A stretch of DNA of 64,000 bases from Mucilaginibacter cryoferens. Its GTDB lineage: Bacteria; Bacteroidota; Bacteroidia; Sphingobacteriales; Sphingobacteriaceae. Under the pieces are notes generated by a model. It saw only the letters and a list, made by a program, of their open reading frames with translations. It was not told where the DNA came from and made no database searches. The position numbers were made by a program, and so were the translations under genes. The stretch covers positions 248,001 to 312,000 of the forward strand of contig NZ_JACHCR010000004.1 of NCBI RefSeq assembly GCF_014205845.1, in the 5' to 3' direction. Below are positions 26,735-35,348 of this stretch, in pieces (within the stretch, counting starts at the first letter, position 1; each line of letters starts with the position of its first letter).

Positions 26735-27130
26735 ATGGATCAGATAACCCCGGAACAACTGAACACCCTGGCCCAACAGTTTTTGGACATGGGTAACGCC
26801 ATACTCAGCTATCGGGAAAACAATCAGGCGATAATAGGGGATAATGATGCCGACCTGGAAATTACCCAGAATGAACTGTTAGACAAAGCCGGCCAGTTGG
26901 CTATGCTCTCGGCAATAGCCTCGGGCCCTGCTGCCGCAACGGCTATCAGTAAATTAATAGCGGTTAATGTGCAGATAACCGGTACTATTAAAAACCTGGC
27001 CGAAGTTCAGCAGGTAATTGACATTGCCTCGGCTGCTTTAAAAGTGGTTACATCGGTTATCAGCTTAAATGCTAATGATATTATAGACTCGATAGGCGGC
27101 TTATCAACCGCGTGCGGCATTACTATATAA
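26735..27130 (+). CDS. Small helical hypothetical protein, second gene of the cassette
   Basis: A 131-residue protein without signal peptide. The N-terminal half is acidic (NDADLEITQNELLDKAGQ). The second half is rich in Ala, Ile and Val with amphipathic repeats (ATAISKLIAVNVQITGTIKNLAEVQQVIDIASAALKVVTSVISLN), which could form a helical bundle or insert in a membrane. It begins one base after the lipoprotein gene and ends 45 bases before the membrane-protein gene. The family is unknown. Conserved spacing suggests it works with its two neighbours. Confidence 0.65.
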   Translation: MDQITPEQLNTLAQQFLDMGNAILSYRENNQAIIGDNDADLEITQNELLDKAGQLAMLSAIASGPAAATAISKLIAVNVQITGTIKNLAEVQQVIDIASAALKVVTSVISLNANDIIDSIGGLSTACGITI

Positions 27131-27175
27131 CGCGCAAAAACTTTTAATAACCATAACCTATTTAATCAACAACAG

Positions 27176-28453
27176 ATGAAAGCACTTTATATTAATTCTA
27201 GTAAACTATGGATGGCGATAGGTGTTTTTATCATTGCCACTTCGTTGGTAAGTAATGCCCAACAGGTTAAAATTGATACGGTTGTTCAAAAAAATGTCAT
27301 CGTAAAACCAGCCCATGCTGATGTAGTGGCTAAAACACTTCCTCCAACCAATATCTCTGAGATAACAGGGTTTCAGGTAAATAATATAGCCCCCTCCGAA
27401 ACCGTTGCTGAGTTAAAAACCGATACTTTGCAGGATGGCAGCGTAATTACAATCACCATCAGTAATCCGCGCAACTTTCTTTTAATGCGGCCAAGTGATA
27501 AAAGCCAGCTCATTTTGTATGCGGATGGCTTTCCGCTAAAAGGGATGAACACCGATTATTTTACGGAGATCGGTCGCCAATACCTGGCCGACTCATCTAA
27601 AAGTTTACCAAAAGAAATATCCATCCCATTTATTTTTAAAAGAGACAGCACCACCCGGGATGCCTGGAACGAGCTTTTTAAAATGGCCCATTGGAATAAA
27701 AACAGAATTACATTTAAAATGGCCATCGGGTGGTCGGGTATGTTTCCTTTAAATACCACAACGGCAAAAACTGTTAATACCAAAGTGTTGGTATTGTTTT
27801 ATAATACCTGGAAATTTTATTTCCTCTGTGTGTTGTATGCCGCTTTTATAGCCTATTTTGTATATCTGTGTAAAAAAACCGGCTTAATTCGCGATCCCGA
27901 TCTTACCAATTCTGGCAACGGGCCTTTTAGTTTAGCGCAAACGCAACTGGCCTTTTGGACAGTTATTGTTGTTGGCGGATTTATATACCTCATTGTGCTC
28001 ACCGGTTTAACCGATTCTTTAAATGATTCTATTTTACTGTTGCTTGGCATTAGCGGCACCACCACGGGAGCGGCCAGCTTTATAGATTATTATAAAAAAA
28101 CAAACCTTACTAAAGGCCTGGCAGCACAGCCGGTACCTGTTAAAGTAGTTGACCCTGCCTTACCAGAAAACAGCCCGACTGTACAAATGATAGTTAAACC
28201 TCTGCACCCTGCAAATACCATAAAACATCACCGTAATTTTATTTTAGATATCCTGTCTGATGGGGTTAACGTAAGTGTTCAACGTACTCAAACGGTTCTG
28301 TGGAACCTGGTTTTGGGGCTGTATTTTATTTGGTTTGTAATTACCAACAAAGCCATGCCCGAGTTTTCTAATACTTTGCTGGTATTGGCAGGGGTAAGCT
28401 CGGTGTTATATGTAGGTTCAAAAGGGCCCGAGAACCCTTCGACTAAGCCGTAG
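27176..28453 (+). CDS. Membrane protein with two related transmembrane modules, third gene of the cassette
   Basis: A 425-residue protein with a signal peptide (ending near SNAQQ) and a periplasmic part of about 170 residues. A membrane helix follows at about 213-232, then two similar modules. Module 1 (about 252-305) has PFSLAQTQLAFWT, a long hydrophobic helix, then LLLLGISGTTTGAASFIDY. Module 2 (about 360-415) has VSVQRTQTVLWN, a hydrophobic helix, then LLVLAGVSSVLYVG. A cytoplasmic linker joins them. I recall this SxxxTQxxxW ... LLxLxGxS pattern from unnamed membrane proteins in other bacteria, but no function is established. The duplicated pattern is visible directly. Confidence 0.7.
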   Translation: MKALYINSSKLWMAIGVFIIATSLVSNAQQVKIDTVVQKNVIVKPAHADVVAKTLPPTNISEITGFQVNNIAPSETVAELKTDTLQDGSVITITISNPRNFLLMRPSDKSQLILYADGFPLKGMNTDYFTEIGRQYLADSSKSLPKEISIPFIFKRDSTTRDAWNELFKMAHWNKNRITFKMAIGWSGMFPLNTTTAKTVNTKVLVLFYNTWKFYFLCVLYAAFIAYFVYLCKKTGLIRDPDLTNSGNGPFSLAQTQLAFWTVIVVGGFIYLIVLTGLTDSLNDSILLLLGISGTTTGAASFIDYYKKTNLTKGLAAQPVPVKVVDPALPENSPTVQMIVKPLHPANTIKHHRNFILDILSDGVNVSVQRTQTVLWNLVLGLYFIWFVITNKAMPEFSNTLLVLAGVSSVLYVGSKGPENPSTKP

Positions 28454-28505
28454 TCTGTGGTGTATTTCCCCAGTCGCTGATTGGGGAATTGATAGCCTCC
28501 ACGGA

Positions 28506-28572
28506 CAATGTCATTAAGTTAAGATAGTGATAGGCTACTCCAGCGGGGGAAGAAACGCTTAACTTAATGACA
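28506..28572. mobile_element. Short palindromic element of the CAATGTCATTAAG family
   Basis: It begins with CAATGTCATTAAGTTAAG and ends with CTTAACTTAATGACA, the same terminal inverted repeats as the 194-bp element at 62084-62277. The interior is only about 35 bases, and the last few bases of the right terminus are lost. Its left flank (AATTGATAGCCTCCACGGA) resembles the left flank of the other copy. It is non-coding and presumably non-autonomous. Confidence 0.65.
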
Positions 28573-28657
28573 GGAAATTCGATAGAAGATCTTGTTCTGT
28601 ACTATAGTTACCGCGTTTGGTTGATAACGCCAATATTGTAATCCTTCCTTTAGGGAT

Positions 28658-28906
28658 GCAGGGAAATCGCTTTTAAACTTTTTAACCGCTTTTAATGCTG
28701 AGATAGATAACCCCTACGGGGCAAAAAAATTTTAGATAAATATTTCTACAAATTGGTAGCCTCTACGAGGCAAGCGTTTTTATTAGTATGATATGATGCC
28801 TCGTAGAGGCTACCAATTTGTAGTATAATAAAAGTTTAAATGTTTCTTTTGCCCCGTAGGGGTTACCTTTCTTTCTATTCCAAATTTTTAAAAGCGATTT
28901 CCCTGC
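28658..28906. mobile_element. 249-bp palindromic MITE-like element, intact copy
   Basis: Perfect 20-bp terminal inverted repeats (GCAGGGAAATCGCTTTTAAA and its complement) and almost full internal symmetry, with long matching arms around AACCCCTACGGGG and TTGGTAGCCTCTACGAGG. The 8-bp word TTAGGGAT flanks both sides (28650-28657 and 28907-28914), as expected of a target duplication. It has no coding capacity. A second copy is at 61967-62415. Confidence 0.75.
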
Positions 28907-29005
28907 TTAGGGATGGCGTGAGTGCACATCTTTTTTCAAAAAAAAATAACTTTCGCACCAGGGTGTTTCTATTATTTACAGTCTTTACAATTAGACACGT
29001 AAACA

Positions 29006-30097
29006 ATGATCAACAATATCTGGATACTTATTGGTAAAAAGTTAAGCGGGGAGGCTACTGCCGAAGAATTGCTTGAACTTGAAGAGCTGTTGCGACAAGG
29101 CGCGGCAGACCAGTATCCGCTTGATTTATTGGAAGATATGTGGCGGGCCGAAAATCAAGCCCTGCCGGCCGAAAAACTGGCCTCAAAATGGGATGCCTTT
29201 GAAGCCAAACTTGATATTGCCGATAATATGGCCGTTGAAGAAGCAACACAGCCAGAAAGTACAGATCAACCCAAATCCAAATCGGGGATAATCAGATTTC
29301 TCAAAATTATTTCGTTGGTTATAGCCGCCTGTTTTGCGGTGGTTTTTGTGGTGATCAACAAAAAAGATGTAGCCAACAACAGCAAAGCCAACGAGATAAT
29401 GGCACCCCCAAATGGCATCAGCAAAATTCAATTGCCAGATGGTACCAGGGTTTGGCTAAATTCGGGCAGTAAACTGGTTTATGGAGCCACTTATGGGGCC
29501 GGGCAAAGGAGCGTATCGTTATTGGGCGAGGCGTTGTTTGATGTGGTAAAAGATCCGCAGCATCCTTTTATAGTTACCACGCCTACCATTAGCATAAAAG
29601 TATTGGGTACCAAGTTTAATGTGAGAGCCTATAACGGCGATAAAACATCCGAAACTTCATTAATAAGAGGCCGTATTGAACTTACCGTTTTAAAAACTCC
29701 CGAAAAGAAGATCATTTTACAGGCATTGGATAAGCTTGTTATTCACAACGAATTACCACCTGCTACGGGTAGCGCTGCCGAACCTAAAAGCGTTATAACC
29801 GAAGAAGTGCCGTTGATGGCCTTAAGCAGGGTACACATGGCAAAAAAAGATACTTTACCATCAGAAGCGCTATGGGTAGAAAATAAGCTGGCCTTTGATG
29901 CCGAAGATTTTGAAAGCCTGGCCGGCAAGTTGGAACGACGCTATAACGTTACCATTGTTTTTAAAAACGAAGAGCTTAAAAAGTTAAGGTTTACCGGCAG
30001 GTTTAAAAACGAAACCATTGGCAGGGCCTTAAAAGCATTGCAAACCACAACCTATTTCCATTATAAAACCGATAACAATCAAATTTTAGTTTATTAA
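29006..30097 (+). CDS. FecR-family anti-sigma factor
   Basis: A 363-residue single-pass protein. The cytoplasmic N-terminus (about 1-93, SGEATAEELLELEELLRQ) would hold an ECF sigma factor. A membrane helix at about 97-116 (LKIISLVIAACFAVVFVVI) is followed by a FecR domain (about 136-225, with LPDGTRVWLNSGSKLVY and VLGTKFNVRAY). A DUF4974-like C-terminal domain (about 295-363) contacts the STN domain of the outer-membrane receptor. It lies 160 bases before an STN-bearing SusC gene. Its expected sigma partner is at 24195-24788, not adjacent. It relays transport of arabinan pieces to transcription. Confidence 0.93.
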   Translation: MINNIWILIGKKLSGEATAEELLELEELLRQGAADQYPLDLLEDMWRAENQALPAEKLASKWDAFEAKLDIADNMAVEEATQPESTDQPKSKSGIIRFLKIISLVIAACFAVVFVVINKKDVANNSKANEIMAPPNGISKIQLPDGTRVWLNSGSKLVYGATYGAGQRSVSLLGEALFDVVKDPQHPFIVTTPTISIKVLGTKFNVRAYNGDKTSETSLIRGRIELTVLKTPEKKIILQALDKLVIHNELPPATGSAAEPKSVITEEVPLMALSRVHMAKKDTLPSEALWVENKLAFDAEDFESLAGKLERRYNVTIVFKNEELKKLRFTGRFKNETIGRALKALQTTTYFHYKTDNNQILVY

Positions 30098-30257
30098 CAA
30101 TCAATTATTTATTAAATAAACAGCCTATGCTTATATAAGTATCTAAACTAAAACCAAAAAAACGGGAGAATGTTAGAGCATCCCCCCGTAAATACGGTAA
30201 CAGTTAACTACCAGCCCTTTTGAAAACCAAATAGTTAAACAACCTTAATGCTAAATT

Positions 30258-33200
30258 ATGAAAAAAAATGTACCCCGCATTAACCAAGTGCGGTTAAACC
30301 AATTTTTGAAAGTCTTTTTTATGTTTAAATTTATCCTTGTCCTGGTGATCGTATCGTCATTACAGGCTTTTGCAAAGGGATATGGCCAGACAATTATAAA
30401 CGTTAATTTTCAGAATGTTACCCTTAAAAAGGCATTCAAAGAGATTGAAAAAAAATCTGACTACCGCTTTTTGTACAATGATGATATACTGGCCAAAAAT
30501 GTATTGCCCGCCAGTTTAAACGTTACAAACGCATCGCTTGATGAAGCGATGACCACCTTGCTGGCCAAAACCAACCTGGTTTATAAGCTAAGCGAAAATA
30601 ACCTGGTTATCCTTTCAGAAAAAGGTGCCACGGTATCGGTGCTTACCGTAACCGGTAAAGTTACCGACGAAACCGACCTGCCCATGCCGGGTGTTACCGT
30701 AAAGGTAAAAGGTACAGATGTTGCCGCCCAAACCGATGTGCAGGGCCGGTACCTGTTAAATATTCCGGATGCCAGCGCCAGTAATGTGGTATTGGTGTTT
30801 TCGTTTGTAGGTTATGCCAGCCAGGAGGCACCTTTAAATGGTAATTCGGCGCTTAATGTGCAGCTTAAGGCAGCATCAAACTCATTAAACGAGGTTATTG
30901 TTGTTGGCTATGGCACGCAAAAGAAAGAGAACCTAACAGGCTCGGTTGCTGTGGTTAATATGAAAGATGCCAACAAGCGTACCACGCCAGATGTTGCCAG
31001 GGCCTTACAAGGCCAGGTGGCAGGTGTGCAGGTAAACGGTTCTGGTGTACCGGGCGAAGGTGTATCTATCCGTATTCGCGGTGTAAGCTCGCTTAATAGC
31101 AATAACCCGCTTTTTATAATTGATGGTGTACCTACATTTGAGCCATTTGATTTCCCAACTACCGATATTGAAAGCCTGCAGGTTATTAAAGATGCATCGG
31201 CAGGTGCTATCTATGGCTTTCGTGGGGCAAACGGTGTAATTATCATTACTACCAAAAAGGGTAAAAACGGGCCGATGAAAATTAACTATAATGGTTATGC
31301 CGGTTTTCAGAAAAACCCCAAAACGTTATCGGTTACCGATAGGGTAGGCTATCAGCAAATTGCCGATGCTGCCGAAACTAATGCCGGTTTATCGCTGGCA
31401 CCGGGGAATGATCCAACGTCAGCTCAATATATAAAAAATGTAAATACCGACTGGCAAAAATCGGGTTTCAAAACAGGTTATACCCAAAGCCATGATCTGG
31501 GCTTATCTGGCGGTAACGATAACATGAGCTACAACGTAGCCCTTGATTATTTTAACCAAACAGGTACCACAGTTTCTGGTCCGGCTTATACACGTTATAA
31601 CCTGAGCGGTAATATACAGGGCAAAAGAGGCATCGTATCATTCGGCACTAAGTTTGCCTATACCGAAGGCGACTATCGTAACCTGGCATACCCGCATTTA
31701 CACGGTACAGGTAACCAAATTGTTGATTTAGTTACCGCTATACCAACTATGCCTATTTACGATCCTAATCGCGTTGGCGGTTATGGTGGTGTTGATCAAA
31801 ATACGCAAAGGGCTATTTCCCTAAACATTATTGGTGTAAATAATTTACTGAGCAGCACCGGGCAACGTAACCGTATGATGGCATCTACCTGGATGGAAGT
31901 AGAAATTGTTAAGAATCTGAAATATCGTATCAGCGGCAGTTATGACCGTAACGATTTCAGGAATACTTATTTTGATCCAATTTATGACCTGGGTTGGTTT
32001 TATCCAAACACAACCGCTTATTACAGCGATGCCCGCGGTAATTATTATACCGGGTTGGTAGAAAATACGCTGAGTTACAAGCTAAATGTAAACAAGCATA
32101 ATTTTGAGATACTTGCCGGTACAGCTTATCAAAAAAACTACGATAGTAATTTAACCGGTGTTGCCACAAATTTATCGCAGCCTTATTTGTTTGCGCTTGA
32201 TAACGTAAGTGACCCTACCGATAAAACAGCCTACAGCAATAGCAGTATTACTAAATTTTACTCTCCTATATTTGCCCGTCTTAACTATAATTACGATGAT
32301 AGGTACCTGTTAACCTTTAACTACCGCCGCGATGGCAGTTCGCAGCTTACACCTCAGCATCGCTATGGTAATTTCCCCGGAGCATCAATTGGCTGGAACA
32401 TTAATAAAGAAAAATTTATTCACCTGCCAGAGATTATTACCCAGTTAAAGCTTAAAGCCGGATACGGAATATTAGGTAACATTAATGCTTTATCTAATGC
32501 ATACCCTTACCAAACTATTGTAAACGGCAATGCCAGCTACGTATTTGGTAATACTTTGGCCTCGGGTACCACACAAACAGCGGTGTTTGACCAAACCAAT
32601 AGATGGGAGCAGAAAAAAACAACCAACATTGGCCTCGATTTAAGCATGTTTCATGATCAGCTGGCATTTTCGTCAGAGTATTATATTAACAGAATTTCGG
32701 GTGTACTGTTAGGTATACCAATTCCTCCTTCGGTAGGTGCAATTAATACGCCACCGGTTAACGCGGCTTCGTTTACCAATAAGGGTATCGAGTTTACGGT
32801 AACTTACCGCAGCAGGGATACCGGTCCGTTTAATTACACCATCAGCGCAAACGCCTCTACGCTTAAAAACAGGGTAACATCATTAGGCAACGGTGGCAAC
32901 CCAATATATGGCGCTTACAGCAAAACCGAAGTTGGTGGCGAAGTAGGTGAACTATACGCGTTTAAAACCGAAGGTATTTTTAAAAATGCCGCCGATGTGG
33001 CCGCACATGCTACCCAAACAGGTGCTGCCCCCGGCGATGTTAAATTTGTTGATACCGACCATAACGGCATCATCAACGATAACGATCGTGTTTACTTAGG
33101 TTCGGCCATACCAAAACTGTACTACGGTTTTAACCTCAGCGCTACCTATAAAAACATCGATGCATCTATATTTATACAGGGTAACTATGGTAACAAAATA

Positions 33201-33605
33201 GCCAATGGCGTTTACCAGGCATTAATGACAGGCCAGTATGGTAACCAAAGTACCGATGAATTAAACTATTGGACACCAACCAACACCAATACCAACGTGC
33301 CAAGGCCAATCATCGGCGATCCGAACGCAAATGGCCGTAACTCAGACAGGTTTATTCAGAGCGGCTCATACGCCCGTTTGCAAACCGCGCAGTTAGGTTA
33401 TACCATACCAACATCAATACTAAATCATACGCATGTGTTTAGGAGTTTTAGGGTCTATCTATCGGGCCAAAACCTGTACACCATAACCAAGTACAAAGGT
33501 TACGATCCGGATTTTATTAACGATGGTACCCTTAACCGCGGTTTCGACTATGGCTCGTTCCCTAACCCACGCACCTTATTGGTTGGTTTACAGGTAGGCT
33601 TATAA
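30258..33605 (+). CDS. SusC-type TonB-linked outer-membrane transporter with STN domain
   Basis: A 1115-residue protein. A signal segment (LVLVIVSSLQAFAKG) is followed by an STN (secretin/TonB short N-terminal) domain at about 50-110 (LKKAFKEIEKKSDYRFLYNDDIL) and a carboxypeptidase-like domain at about 128-212. The SusC plug follows, with EVIVVGYGTQKKENLTGSV, DVARALQGQVAGVQVN and DIESLQVIKDASAGAIYGFRGANGVIIITTKKG. A large beta barrel ends in aromatic residues (LLVGLQVGL). With the SusD lipoprotein it imports oligosaccharides across the outer membrane. The STN domain links import to the FecR anti-sigma factor. The surrounding GH43/GH51 genes suggest arabinan oligosaccharides. Confidence 0.96.
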   Translation: MKKNVPRINQVRLNQFLKVFFMFKFILVLVIVSSLQAFAKGYGQTIINVNFQNVTLKKAFKEIEKKSDYRFLYNDDILAKNVLPASLNVTNASLDEAMTTLLAKTNLVYKLSENNLVILSEKGATVSVLTVTGKVTDETDLPMPGVTVKVKGTDVAAQTDVQGRYLLNIPDASASNVVLVFSFVGYASQEAPLNGNSALNVQLKAASNSLNEVIVVGYGTQKKENLTGSVAVVNMKDANKRTTPDVARALQGQVAGVQVNGSGVPGEGVSIRIRGVSSLNSNNPLFIIDGVPTFEPFDFPTTDIESLQVIKDASAGAIYGFRGANGVIIITTKKGKNGPMKINYNGYAGFQKNPKTLSVTDRVGYQQIADAAETNAGLSLAPGNDPTSAQYIKNVNTDWQKSGFKTGYTQSHDLGLSGGNDNMSYNVALDYFNQTGTTVSGPAYTRYNLSGNIQGKRGIVSFGTKFAYTEGDYRNLAYPHLHGTGNQIVDLVTAIPTMPIYDPNRVGGYGGVDQNTQRAISLNIIGVNNLLSSTGQRNRMMASTWMEVEIVKNLKYRISGSYDRNDFRNTYFDPIYDLGWFYPNTTAYYSDARGNYYTGLVENTLSYKLNVNKHNFEILAGTAYQKNYDSNLTGVATNLSQPYLFALDNVSDPTDKTAYSNSSITKFYSPIFARLNYNYDDRYLLTFNYRRDGSSQLTPQHRYGNFPGASIGWNINKEKFIHLPEIITQLKLKAGYGILGNINALSNAYPYQTIVNGNASYVFGNTLASGTTQTAVFDQTNRWEQKKTTNIGLDLSMFHDQLAFSSEYYINRISGVLLGIPIPPSVGAINTPPVNAASFTNKGIEFTVTYRSRDTGPFNYTISANASTLKNRVTSLGNGGNPIYGAYSKTEVGGEVGELYAFKTEGIFKNAADVAAHATQTGAAPGDVKFVDTDHNGIINDNDRVYLGSAIPKLYYGFNLSATYKNIDASIFIQGNYGNKIANGVYQALMTGQYGNQSTDELNYWTPTNTNTNVPRPIIGDPNANGRNSDRFIQSGSYARLQTAQLGYTIPTSILNHTHVFRSFRVYLSGQNLYTITKYKGYDPDFINDGTLNRGFDYGSFPNPRTLLVGLQVGL

Positions 33606-33633
33606 TTATTGATAAACATTAAACATTAGTATA

Positions 33634-35190
33634 ATGAAAAATATATTTAAAAAAACCGTAGTTACAGGTTTAGTACTATCGGTTTTTGCAATGGGTTGTA
33701 AAAAGGGCGATTTAAATACAGTAAATCCAAACGCGCAAACTACCCAAACCTTTTGGCAAAATGCCAGCGATGCAGTTAAGGGCATTAACGCTGTATATGG
33801 TAGCTTAATTATTGATGGCTCGTACATGCGCTTTTCTCCAATTGTTGAAAACACAAGGGGCGATGATGCTACCAGCTACAGCCCCTGGGATCAGATCTAC
33901 AACATGGGCAAATTTAACATGCAAAGCACCGGCGATGGCGTACTGTTTTCATGGACGGCCTATTACCAGGGTATTTTACGTGCCAACGAGGTGTTACAAT
34001 ATGTGCCGGCCATTAATATGGATGCCGACCTTAAAAAGCGGGTACTGGGCCACGCTTATTTTTTACGCGGCCTGTACTATTTTCACCTGGCCGATTTTTA
34101 TAAAAACGTGCCTATGCCTCTGGTGCCGGCCGCATCAAGTGCCGACTATTTTCAGAAACAGCAACCGCAGGATGTGGTTTGGGCGCAGGTTATAAGCGAT
34201 TTTAAAGCTGCCGAAGATATGCTGCCAACCACTTATGTAGGTTTATCTGTTGATGGCCAGGTTGGCCGCGCTACAAAAGGCGCAGCTGCCGCTTATTTGG
34301 GTAAAACTTACCTGTTTACTAAGAAATATACCGAAGCTGCCGCGCAGTTTAAATCGGTTATTGATATGGGTATTTATAGCCTGATGCCAAACTATTACGA
34401 TAACTTTTTTGCCAATGCCGAAAATAACGCCGAATCGATATTTGAGGTTCAGTTTTCGAGAGATGCCGGAGGTACAGACCTGGGCTGGGGCGGCGATCCA
34501 TCATCAGGATGGGGACGTACATCTTCCCGCGCAATTACCTTTGGTGCGCCAAGCTTCGGTTTTGGTGATGTGCAGCCAACACCTGTTTTGTATAACGAAT
34601 ATCTACAGGAAAAAACAACTACAGGCGGTGTAGATCCGCGTTTGGATGTAACCATGTATTACAACAAACCGGGCGAAAAACTATATAACCAGAATTTTGC
34701 CGATAGATATGCCGGTAGCTCATCATTAAATGGTGTGTTTTGCCATAAATACGAAAACGGCGACAGCGGTCAGGCCGATGAGTACGACTGGAGATCGGGC
34801 ATTAACGAAAGGCTGATGCGTTACGCAGATGTACTGTTGATGTATGCCGAGTGTTTAAATGAACTTGGCCAAACCTCCGATGCTTATCCATATATCCAAA
34901 TGGTACGCAGCCGTGCCAGCTTACCAAGCCTTGCAACGGTAAAACCAAACCTAAGCCAGGCCGATATGCGCGACCAGCTTGGTCACGAGCGTTTTCTGGA
35001 GTTCTCGTTGGAAGGGCATCGTTTTGATGATATCCGCCGCTGGGGATGGCTACAGGATGCCACCAAACTGGCCTGGCTAAAATCGCGCGATCCCGAATTT
35101 AATACCTACACTACAGGTAAAGAGTATTTACCAATACCACTTACCGAAGTACAAACAAACGTAGGTTTGGTGCAAAATACGGGGTATTAA
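33634..35190 (+). CDS. SusD/RagB-type surface glycan-binding lipoprotein
   Basis: A 518-residue lipoprotein (signal ends FAMGC, Cys22) with the SusD N-terminal pattern (NPNAQTTQTFWQNASDAVKGINAVYGSL). TPR-like helical repeats include RVLGHAYFLRGLYYFHLADFYKNVPMPL. The conserved C-terminal region has ERLMRYADVLLMYAECLNELG and LGHERFLEFSLEGHRFDDIRRW. It binds glycan at the cell surface and closes over the SusC barrel. It begins 28 bases after SusC, so they form one unit. Specificity is inferred from the downstream GH43 and GH51 enzymes. Confidence 0.96.
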   Translation: MKNIFKKTVVTGLVLSVFAMGCKKGDLNTVNPNAQTTQTFWQNASDAVKGINAVYGSLIIDGSYMRFSPIVENTRGDDATSYSPWDQIYNMGKFNMQSTGDGVLFSWTAYYQGILRANEVLQYVPAINMDADLKKRVLGHAYFLRGLYYFHLADFYKNVPMPLVPAASSADYFQKQQPQDVVWAQVISDFKAAEDMLPTTYVGLSVDGQVGRATKGAAAAYLGKTYLFTKKYTEAAAQFKSVIDMGIYSLMPNYYDNFFANAENNAESIFEVQFSRDAGGTDLGWGGDPSSGWGRTSSRAITFGAPSFGFGDVQPTPVLYNEYLQEKTTTGGVDPRLDVTMYYNKPGEKLYNQNFADRYAGSSSLNGVFCHKYENGDSGQADEYDWRSGINERLMRYADVLLMYAECLNELGQTSDAYPYIQMVRSRASLPSLATVKPNLSQADMRDQLGHERFLEFSLEGHRFDDIRRWGWLQDATKLAWLKSRDPEFNTYTTGKEYLPIPLTEVQTNVGLVQNTGY

Positions 35191-35207
35191 GAGGTAAAAG
35201 CCGGGGG

Positions 35208-35322
35208 AGGTGCGAATCCTTCCCTGGGGAAGGGGAGGAAGGGGTTTAGTCAGGCGGCAATCGCACGTATAAACCCCTCCCTGCCATTGCTCACCGCCCA
35301 ATTCACCCCTCCCAAGGGAGGG
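35208..35322. repeat. GC-rich palindromic intergenic repeat
   Basis: GGAAGGGGTTTA pairs with TAAACCCCTCC about 30 bases away, and further CCCTCCC/GGGAGGG pairs surround it. It lies between susD and the GH43 lipoprotein gene. It may reduce read-through into the enzyme genes. It is similar in style to 16320-16436 and 36885-36991. Confidence 0.5.
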
Positions 35323-35348
35323 AATTAATAAAAGGTTAAGAAAGCGAG

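Noticed and set aside
24789..29005. Integrative mobile element between sigma and fecR
   Set aside because: No integrase, transposase, relaxase or attachment direct repeats were seen. I keep only the weaker claim of inserted DNA.
28840..29037. Open frame of about 65 codons before fecR
   Set aside because: It is mostly the right arm of the MITE-like element, and the frame overlaps the fecR start.
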